A program made the translations under genes and the position numbers. From assembly GCF_015158295.1 (NCBI RefSeq), contig NZ_JACDXV010000002.1, positions 319,501 through 383,500 on the forward strand: a stretch of DNA of 64,000 nt, given 5' to 3'. A model generated the notes under the pieces. That model did no database searches. It was given only the letters and a program-made list of their open reading frames with translations, and was not told the origin of the DNA. This document shows, piece after piece, positions 52,519 through 59,159 of the stretch (its first letter is position 1; each line of letters opens with the position of its first letter). Origin of the DNA: Devosia faecipullorum (lineage in GTDB: Bacteria; Pseudomonadota; Alphaproteobacteria; Rhizobiales; Devosiaceae).

Positions 52519-53276
52519 TGAGACATGTCCTCCTCGTGCTGATCGGCCTTATCGGCTTCTCCCTGACGGCGCTGCCAAATGCATCCGCGCAGGGCGTGGT
52601 GCTGGCAAATTCCGATCCCGTGGTCACCATCCATTCCAATTTCGCCGGCCAGGCCTTCAGCCTTTTCGGGGCCATTGACCCGCAGGAAATCGGTGTGCCC
52701 GATCGGGCGCAATATGATGCGGTGATCGTCATCGAGGGGCCGCCGCAGGACCAGCGCGTCAGCATGAGCGGGCGGCAGGCGGGTATCGTGCTCACCACGC
52801 AGACCGCGACCTATCGGGGTGTGCCGAGCTATTATGCGGTGCTGTCGAGCCGCCCGCTCAATGTCATGCTGTCGCCGGAAATGCAGAATGATCCCGGTTT
52901 CGACCCACTCGCCGTCATCGCGGCGGCGCGGGTATCGGGCGATCCCATGTTCGACGAGGAATTGCGGCGCCTGCGCCGCAAGGCCGGCACGCTGATCGAA
53001 AGCGGCATGGGCGTGGCGTTTCTCTCGCGCACGGCTTTCGCCGCCCGGATCGACCTGCCCTCCAATGTCGCCAATGGCCTTTATGGCGCCAGGGCCTATA
53101 TCTTTGTGGATGGCGAAATGATCAGCAGCACCATTACCCGATTTTCGGTGCGCACCGAAGGGTTCGAGCGCTTTGTCGCTACCATGGCGGTGCGCCAACC
53201 GCTGCTTTATGGCATCGCCGCGGTGTTGCTGGCGCTGCTGACCGGCTGGCTGGGCGGCCTTTTGTTCAAGCGCTGA
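52518..53276 (+). CDS. TIGR02186-type periplasmic membrane-anchored protein
   Basis: The 252-residue protein has a signal peptide (MRHVLLVLIGLIGFSLTALPNASAQ), a periplasmic beta-rich part beginning VVLANSDPVVTIHSNFAGQAFSLFGAI, and one C-terminal membrane segment (about 228-248). ATG at 52518 overlaps the exporter stop as TGATG. The family is known chiefly as the conserved neighbour of TauE-like exporters. Its role is unknown, perhaps assisting the exporter. Confidence 0.82.
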   Translation: MRHVLLVLIGLIGFSLTALPNASAQGVVLANSDPVVTIHSNFAGQAFSLFGAIDPQEIGVPDRAQYDAVIVIEGPPQDQRVSMSGRQAGIVLTTQTATYRGVPSYYAVLSSRPLNVMLSPEMQNDPGFDPLAVIAAARVSGDPMFDEELRRLRRKAGTLIESGMGVAFLSRTAFAARIDLPSNVANGLYGARAYIFVDGEMISSTITRFSVRTEGFERFVATMAVRQPLLYGIAAVLLALLTGWLGGLLFKR

Positions 53277-53396
53277 GCCGGGCGGCCGCTCGAGCGCTCT
53301 AGCACCAATGAAGGGCTGGCGCCCCGGGCTTTGATGGCTTATTGCCGCGCCTTAAGGCCGGGACGCTGTCGAGCCCGCCGGGCTGAAGGACTTTTC

Positions 53397-54215
53397 ATGT
53401 CGGTTCACACACCCGCCAGACGCCTCACCACGCGCGATATTGCCGCCATGCGCCGGCGCGGCGAGCCCATAGCCATGCTGACCGCCTATGATGCGATCAT
53501 GGCCGCGCTGGTCGAAAGCGCCGGGATCGACATGATCCTGATCGGCGATAGCCTGGGCAATGTGGTGCTGGGGCACGAGACCACCCTGCCGGTGACGCTC
53601 GATGACATGATCCGTCACGCGGCGGCGGTAAAGCGCGGGACGTCGCGGGCGCTCTTGGTCTGCGACATGCCGTTCGGCTCGGTGACCGATCCGGCACAGG
53701 CCCTGGCCAATGCGGTGCGCGTCATGAAGGAAACCGGCGTCGAGGCGGTCAAGGTCGAGGGTGGTCTCGCCATGGTGCCAATGGTCGAGGCGCTGGTGGC
53801 CCATGGAATCGCCGTGATCGGCCATATCGGGCTGACGCCGCAGGCGGTGCACCAGATGGGCGGCTATTACATGCATGGCAAGGACGACGCCTCGGCGGCG
53901 CGGCTGCGCGAGGAGGCCAAGGCCCTTGAAGCGGCAGGCGTTTTCGCGCTGGTGCTCGAATGCGTGACCCCGGCGCTGGCCTCCGAGATCACCCGCGCCC
54001 TGACCATCCCCACGATCGGCATCGGCTCCGGGAAGGACTGCGCTGGACAGGTGCTGGTGGTCAATGATCTGATCGGGCTCAATGTCAGCCCGCCCCCGGG
54101 CTTTGCCCGGCCGCGCGCCGATGTCGCCGCTATCATTCGCGGCGCCGTGGGGGAATATGTGGCCGAGACCAAGGCCGAAAGGCAGCCGATCCCGATGTCC
54201 CGGCGGGCGGAATAA
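53397..54215 (+). CDS. panB: 3-methyl-2-oxobutanoate hydroxymethyltransferase
   Basis: The 272-residue enzyme makes ketopantoate from 2-oxoisovalerate and methylenetetrahydrofolate in pantothenate synthesis. Motifs are MLTAYDAIMAALVESAGIDMILIGDSLGNVVLGHETTLPVT, AVKVEGG, HIGLTPQAVHQMGGY and GIGSGKDCAGQVLVVNDLIGL. ATG at 53397 has GAAGGA ahead. Its stop overlaps the coaBC start by one base. Confidence 0.95.
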   Translation: MSVHTPARRLTTRDIAAMRRRGEPIAMLTAYDAIMAALVESAGIDMILIGDSLGNVVLGHETTLPVTLDDMIRHAAAVKRGTSRALLVCDMPFGSVTDPAQALANAVRVMKETGVEAVKVEGGLAMVPMVEALVAHGIAVIGHIGLTPQAVHQMGGYYMHGKDDASAARLREEAKALEAAGVFALVLECVTPALASEITRALTIPTIGIGSGKDCAGQVLVVNDLIGLNVSPPPGFARPRADVAAIIRGAVGEYVAETKAERQPIPMSRRAE

Positions 54216-55426
54216 TGGCCAATATTGTGATCGCCGTTTCCGGCTCGATTTCCGCCTATAAGATCGCCGATGTCGTGTCTGAATTGGGCAAGGCGGGCCA
54301 CCAGGTTCAGTGTCTCTTGACCCGCAGCGCCCGGGAGTTCGTCAGCCCGCTGGTTCTTGAAACCCTGAGTGGTCGCAAGGCTTTATCGGAGATTTTCGGT
54401 CCCGATATTTCAGGCACCGAGCATATCGATCTGGCGCGCTGGGCGGAATTGATCGTCTTCGCGCCAGCGAGCGCCAATATGCTGGCGCGACTGGCTCTGG
54501 GGCTGGCCGATGACCTGCCCTCCACTGTAGCGCTGGCGAGCGAGGCGCCATTGCTGATCGCTCCGGCGATGAATACCGTGATGTGGGAAAAACCCATTGT
54601 GCAACAGCACCTTGCGGCGCTGGTGGCGCGCGGCGCCGAAGTGATCGATCCGGCTTCTGGGTTGCTGGCCTGCGGGGAAGTGGGCATGGGCAGGCTGGCG
54701 CCAGTCGCCGATATCGTCGCGGCAATCGAGCGGGCGCTGCGGCCCGTCGCGGCCCCGGACCTTGAGGGCAAGCGCATTCTGATCACTGCCGGGCCGACGA
54801 CCACGCCGATCGATGCGGTGCGCTATATCACCAATCATTCGACCGGGCGGATGGGCGCCGCCATGGCCGAGGAAGCGCTGCGGCGCGGGGCCGTGGTGGA
54901 TTACGTGCTCGGTATCGACAAGGGCGTGGTGCGGCCGGTCGCGCCGCGTGGCGCCGAGGGGCGGCTGCACCTCATCGAAGTGCGCAGCGCCGAGGAGATG
55001 GCGGCGGCGGCGCTGGAAAAACTGCCGCTCACGCAAGGCGTTATCGCCAGCGCGGCGGTGATGGATTATGCGGTGGCCGCTCCATCGGCGCGCAAGCTCA
55101 AGCGGGGAGCGGAAGCCATCGCGCTCGACCTAGTGCCGTCCGTCGATGTGCTGGGCGCCTTGCGTAGGGCGGCGAAAGATCAATGGTTTCTGGGTTTTGC
55201 CGCCGAAACGGACCATGTCGAGGCGCATGGCAGGGGCAAGCTCGAGGCCAAGGGACTGGATTTCCTCTTTGCCAATCAGGTCGCCAGACTGGGTGAGACG
55301 GGCGCGACCGGCTTTGCGGTTTCGACCAATGCGGGCGTGTTGCTGGGCAAGGATGGATTGCGGCAGGAATTGGGGCTGGGCAGCAAGACCGAGATCGCCA
55401 GGCAGATCTGGGATCTGATCGCATGA
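54215..55426 (+). CDS. coaBC: Bifunctional phosphopantothenoylcysteine decarboxylase/phosphopantothenate-cysteine ligase
   Basis: In the 403-residue fusion protein, the N-terminal CoaC flavoprotein domain has SGSISAYK, GTEHIDLARW with the catalytic His, PAMNTVMW and ACGEVGMGRLA with the active cysteine. The CoaB domain begins at about residue 188 with TAGPTTTPIDAVRYITNHSTGRMG. It converts phosphopantothenate to phosphopantetheine for CoA. It sits between panB and panC with overlapping codons, so supply of pantothenate and its use are transcriptionally linked. Confidence 0.95.
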   Translation: MANIVIAVSGSISAYKIADVVSELGKAGHQVQCLLTRSAREFVSPLVLETLSGRKALSEIFGPDISGTEHIDLARWAELIVFAPASANMLARLALGLADDLPSTVALASEAPLLIAPAMNTVMWEKPIVQQHLAALVARGAEVIDPASGLLACGEVGMGRLAPVADIVAAIERALRPVAAPDLEGKRILITAGPTTTPIDAVRYITNHSTGRMGAAMAEEALRRGAVVDYVLGIDKGVVRPVAPRGAEGRLHLIEVRSAEEMAAAALEKLPLTQGVIASAAVMDYAVAAPSARKLKRGAEAIALDLVPSVDVLGALRRAAKDQWFLGFAAETDHVEAHGRGKLEAKGLDFLFANQVARLGETGATGFAVSTNAGVLLGKDGLRQELGLGSKTEIARQIWDLIA

Positions 55427-56295
55427 CCTTGATCTTGAAGGATAAAGCGGCGTTGCGCGCCTGGCGTTCCAGCCTGCCCGCCGAGGTGAAACTGGGTTTC
55501 GTGCCGACCATGGGCGCGCTGCATGCGGGCCATATCAGCCTCATGGAACAGGCGCGGGCCGGCTCGGATCGCGTCATTGCCTCGATCTTCGTCAACCCCT
55601 TGCAGTTCGGGGCCAATGAAGATCTGTCGCGCTATCCGCGGCCGCTGGAGGCTGATCTGGCCAAGCTGGAAGCGGCGGGGGTGGAGGCGCTGTTCCTGCC
55701 TTCGGTGGATGACATGTATCCCCCTGGCTCCTCAACTTTCGTTGATGAATCAATGGCTTCGCTGCCATTGTGCGGAGCGGAGCGACCGGGACATTTTCGC
55801 GGCGTCGCGACCGTGGTGCTCAAATTGTTCAATCTGGTGCAGCCGCAGATCGCCTGGTTCGGCCAGAAGGACGCCCAGCAATGCGCGGTAATCGAGCGCA
55901 TGGTGCGCGACCTCGACGTGCCGGTCGAAATCCGGCGCGGGGCCATTGTGCGGGAGGCGGATGGGCTGGCGCTGAGTTCGCGCAATGTCTATCTGAGCGC
56001 CGAGGATAGGGCCGCTGCACCCCTGATTTATCAAAGCCTTAAGGCAGCCGAAGCGGCATATCTCGCCGGCGAGACGGAGGCGGAGAAATTGTCGGCGCTG
56101 GGGCTGTCGGTGCTGGCGCGTTCGGACCGGCTCGTGCCGCAATATTGGGAATTGCGCGACCCTGAAAGCCTCGGGACCATCGCCAGAGTGGGGCCGGGCG
56201 GCGCCTTGCTCGCCATTGCCGCATTTCTCGGCAAAACCCGGCTGATCGACAATCTTTTATTGCTCCCGGATCGCCGTCCAGAGGCGATTAGTTAA
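55423..56295 (+). CDS. panC: Pantoate-beta-alanine ligase
   Basis: The 290-residue ligase condenses pantoate and beta-alanine with ATP to give pantothenate. It has the HIGH-like site VPTMGALHAGHISLM, the VNPLQFGANEDLSRYPRP block, GQKDAQQ and the KMSKS-like GLALSSRNVYLS. The ATG overlaps the coaBC stop as ATGA. Confidence 0.95.
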   Translation: MTLILKDKAALRAWRSSLPAEVKLGFVPTMGALHAGHISLMEQARAGSDRVIASIFVNPLQFGANEDLSRYPRPLEADLAKLEAAGVEALFLPSVDDMYPPGSSTFVDESMASLPLCGAERPGHFRGVATVVLKLFNLVQPQIAWFGQKDAQQCAVIERMVRDLDVPVEIRRGAIVREADGLALSSRNVYLSAEDRAAAPLIYQSLKAAEAAYLAGETEAEKLSALGLSVLARSDRLVPQYWELRDPESLGTIARVGPGGALLAIAAFLGKTRLIDNLLLLPDRRPEAIS

Positions 56296-56310
56296 CGGAC
56301 TGCTAACCTT

Positions 56311-56688
56311 TCACGCCGGGGCCAGCTTGTTGTCGCCGAAATAGCGCAGGGGCCGGATTTCGTAGGAGCCCCTGCCCGGATTGGCCACGGCCAGACGCCT
56401 GGCGAAATCGACCGCCTCATCCATGTTTTCGCAATCGGCGACATAGAAGCCAAGAAATTGTTCCTTGGTTTCGGCAAAGGGGCCGTCAAAGACGATCGGA
56501 TCGCCGGAGGACTTTTTGAGCGTCCTGGCCTCGTCGGTATTCCAGAGGCGGACGACAGGGCCCAGCTTGCCCTTCGCGCTCATGCCGGCCTGAACGGCGC
56601 CAAGCCGCTCCATGCAGGCGGCGTCTTCCTCGGCCGTCCAGCGCGAGACTTCCTCTTCTTCATTATAGCAGAGAATGGCGTAGAGCAT
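56311..56688 (-). CDS. YciI/YCII-domain protein (DGPF type)
   Basis: The 125-residue protein starts after GGAGGTG and carries the DGPF signature in IVFDGPFAETKEQFLGFYVADCENMDEAVDFA. These ferredoxin-fold proteins often sit next to ECF sigma factors, but none is seen here. Biochemical function is not established. It is convergent with panC. Confidence 0.85.
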   Translation of the reverse strand: MLYAILCYNEEEEVSRWTAEEDAACMERLGAVQAGMSAKGKLGPVVRLWNTDEARTLKKSSGDPIVFDGPFAETKEQFLGFYVADCENMDEAVDFARRLAVANPGRGSYEIRPLRYFGDNKLAPA

Positions 56689-56800
56689 CGGGACACCTCC
56701 AGAACACGATTATCGCGCCGTGCGCGGCGCCAGGCAATCGGGTTCGGCGCGCCGGCGTGTTGTTTCGCCGCGAATTGTCCGAACATTGCCGATAGGCTTT

Positions 56801-57655
56801 TCAGTCCGATGTGCCGGCAATGGTGATCGTGGCGCCGATGGAGGCGGTGACGATGGCGGTAATGCCGATGATCTGTCCAGGGGCAAGCGTCTCGTGAAGG
56901 ATGATAAGCCCGGAGAGGGCCGCCAAGGCGGGCTGGCCGCTCATCAGGATGCCGAAGAGGCGCGCCGGGATATGGGGCAGGGCCACCATGTCGAGCGCAT
57001 GGGGAATGGCGCTGGAAAGGAGCGCCACGGCAAGGGCCAGCGGCAGGATGGCGGGATCGAGCATGCCCGCGCCGGCGGTGAAGATGCCGAAGGGCAGGGC
57101 GATGCAGGCGGCGGTGGCGACCCCCAGCGCGGCGATATGGGCGCCGCCACCAGTGCCGGCGCGCTGGCCGAAAATGATATAGCCGGCCCAACAGGCGCCC
57201 GCGCAGAGGGCGAGGACGACGCCGAGGGGTGAAATGTCGCCCGCATTGCCGCTCCAGGGCAGGAGCAGGGCAAAGCCGGCCATGGCCAGCACGATCCAGA
57301 AAAAGTCGAGTGGACGGCGGGCGCCGAACAAGGCCACGGCCAAGGGGCCGGTAAATTCGAGCGCCACCGCAATGCCGAGGGGGATGTGTTCGAGCGCGGC
57401 GTAAAAGAAAAGGTTCATCGCCCCCATGGCCCCGCCATAGAGCAGGACGGCGCGCCATTGCAGGCGGTCGAGCCGGTGCCGCCAGGGGCGGAAGACTGCG
57501 AAGAGGACCAGGGCGGCCAGGGTGAGGCGCAGGGCCGTGGCCCCGGCGGCCCCGACCAGCGGAAACAGCATTTTGGCAAAGCTGGCCCCGGTCTGGGTGA
57601 AGACCATGCCCAGAGTGACAAGCAGGACCGGAAGAAGGACGGAATTGGGCCGCAC
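56801..57655 (-). CDS. RhtA-like EamA/DMT-family exporter
   Basis: The 284-residue membrane protein has about ten hydrophobic segments forming two EamA repeats. LEHIPLGIAVALEFTGPLAVAL and SAIPHALDMVALPHIPARLFGILMSGQPALAAL are characteristic of RhtA, an exporter of threonine and homoserine. The start is GTG at 57655, without a clear ribosome binding site. It is preceded by the intergenic stretch with two palindromic repeats. Confidence 0.84.
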   Translation of the reverse strand: MRPNSVLLPVLLVTLGMVFTQTGASFAKMLFPLVGAAGATALRLTLAALVLFAVFRPWRHRLDRLQWRAVLLYGGAMGAMNLFFYAALEHIPLGIAVALEFTGPLAVALFGARRPLDFFWIVLAMAGFALLLPWSGNAGDISPLGVVLALCAGACWAGYIIFGQRAGTGGGAHIAALGVATAACIALPFGIFTAGAGMLDPAILPLALAVALLSSAIPHALDMVALPHIPARLFGILMSGQPALAALSGLIILHETLAPGQIIGITAIVTASIGATITIAGTSD

Positions 57656-57777
57656 GGGAACGGGGCTTTCGCGGGGAGGAGGCAGGTTCGCTGCTTGTAG
57701 CGGAGTTTTGCGTCGAGGTGGAGAGCGGGTTTACGTGGGAGTGCGGCTTCCTTGCCATCGGGCACGGGGAAAGTTTC

Positions 57778-57818
57778 GAACCCCCACCCCAACCCCTCCC
57801 CTCAGGGGGGAGGGAGGC
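57778..57818 (+). repeat. REP-like palindromic element, copy A
   Basis: The element begins GAACCCCCA, continues through CTCCCCTCA and folds back with a G-rich arm ending GGGAGGC. It has the same layout and orientation as copy B 132 bases away. Such CCCCTCAAGGGG-cored palindromes recur between genes in many Hyphomicrobiales. Confidence 0.55.
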
Positions 57819-57909
57819 GATGGAGCCGCGAGACTGGTGTGTTGAAAGGGTTGCAGAGGTTGTTTGACGGGGCCGGTCTGTCGGGCGGGTGGAGAGAATG
57901 AATGGTCCT

Positions 57910-57950
57910 GAACCCCCATTCTCTATCCTCCCCTCAAGGGGGAGGGGAGC
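57910..57950 (+). repeat. REP-like palindromic element, copy B
   Basis: It begins GAACCCCCA like copy A, and CCTCCCC TCAAG GGGGAGG forms a tight hairpin. It lies 26 bases beyond the murB stop, so it may also serve as the murB transcript end. Confidence 0.55.
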
Positions 57951-57975
57951 AGGAACCGTTAGGTTTGGGCTGCCC

Positions 57976-58992
57976 CTACAAAAATACCGGCTCTTCGTGA
58001 AGCTGGACACCGAAGCGGGTTCTTACGGTCGATTTGACGTGGTTGGCGAGGGCGGCGATGTCGGCTTGCTGGCCGCCGCCGTGATTGACGACGACCAGGG
58101 CATGGCGATCGGAAATGCCGACGGGGCCGAGGCGGAAGCCTTTGAGGCCGGATTTCTCGATCAGCCAGCCGGCGGAGAGTTTCAGCCTGCCATCGGGCTG
58201 GGGGAAATGCGGGGCGGCGGGAAATTCGGCCAGCAGGGGCGCGGCCATTTCGGCGCTGACAATGGGGTTCTGGAAGAAGGAGCCGGCATTGGGATGAAGG
58301 CGCCAATCGGGCAGCTTGCTCTGGCGCAGCGCGATCACCCGCTCCATGACCGATTGGGGCGTGAGCGCTGGATCATCGGCCAGTTCGGCGAGGCCGGCGA
58401 AATTGAGATTGGGCCGCCAATCCCTCGGCAGCGCCAGGCGAATGGAGAGGACGATATAGCGGTCCTTATCCTCTTTGAAGACGGAATGGCGATAGGCGAA
58501 GGCGCAATCGGCGCGGGTGAAGCTCGTCGTCCCGCCGCTGTTCCGGTCATAGACCATGGCGGATTCGAAGAGGTCGGCCAGTTCGGCCCCATAGGCGCCG
58601 ATATTCTGCACCGGCGCGGCGCCGGCCGTGCCGGGGATGAGAGCGAGGTTTTCGAGCCCCCCCAGGCCCTGCTCGACGCTCCAGCACACAAGGTCATGCC
58701 AGGTCTCCCCGGCCTGGGCCTCGATGATGGTGACGTCTTCCCGCTGCTCGATTATCGCCTTGCCCCTGGTCGCCATCAGGGCGGTGATGCCGTCAAAATC
58801 GGCGGCCAAAACCACATTGCTGCCCCCCCCAAGCACCCGGACCGGCAGGGCGCGGCGCGCCGCTTCGGCAAACAGGATCGGCAATTGGGCGGCGTTTTCG
58901 ATGGCGATGCCGAAGCGCGAGCGGGCGCGCAGCGCCAGGGTATTGCGGGAAGAGAGGTCGAAATCGGGGATGAGGCTGGCTTGGGGATTCAT
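57976..58992 (-). CDS. murB: UDP-N-acetylenolpyruvoylglucosamine reductase, E. coli type (type I)
   Basis: The 338-residue flavoenzyme reduces UDP-GlcNAc-enolpyruvate to UDP-MurNAc in peptidoglycan synthesis. It has FAD-site LGGGSNVVLAADFDG, IPGTAGAAPVQNIGAYGAEL, the type I-specific tyrosine loop FAYRHSVFK, NAGSFFQNP with the catalytic serine, and EEPVF with the final glutamate. ATG 58992 or 59004 may start it. It is not in a cell-wall (dcw) cluster. The close likeness to E. coli MurB is unusual for an alphaproteobacterium, where type II is normal. Confidence 0.92.
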   Translation of the reverse strand: MNPQASLIPDFDLSSRNTLALRARSRFGIAIENAAQLPILFAEAARRALPVRVLGGGSNVVLAADFDGITALMATRGKAIIEQREDVTIIEAQAGETWHDLVCWSVEQGLGGLENLALIPGTAGAAPVQNIGAYGAELADLFESAMVYDRNSGGTTSFTRADCAFAYRHSVFKEDKDRYIVLSIRLALPRDWRPNLNFAGLAELADDPALTPQSVMERVIALRQSKLPDWRLHPNAGSFFQNPIVSAEMAAPLLAEFPAAPHFPQPDGRLKLSAGWLIEKSGLKGFRLGPVGISDRHALVVVNHGGGQQADIAALANHVKSTVRTRFGVQLHEEPVFL

Positions 58993-59159
58993 GTCGCTAT
59001 GCATTGGTCGCCGTCATTCATGGCTTGTCTCGATAGACCGGGTGGGGGTGGGAGGCGAGGAATTTCTTTCGCAGGCGGAAAAAGCCGCCCCGTTGACACT
59101 TTGTTCCGGCTTCACCATGTTGCGCGCTCTTTGAATGCTGTTGCGGAACGGATCGCCGA

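Larger units (their letters stand above)
57656..57975. other. Intergenic region with REP-like elements
   Basis: This 320-base gap between the murB stop and the RhtA-like start contains no recognised gene. Its main content is the pair of similar G/C-tract palindromes listed separately. Confidence 0.5.

Noticed and set aside
45063-53276. A classical ssu/tau sulfonate operon
   Set aside because: No SsuD/SsuE or TauD homologue is present; the enzymes encoded are a sulfatase and its maturase.
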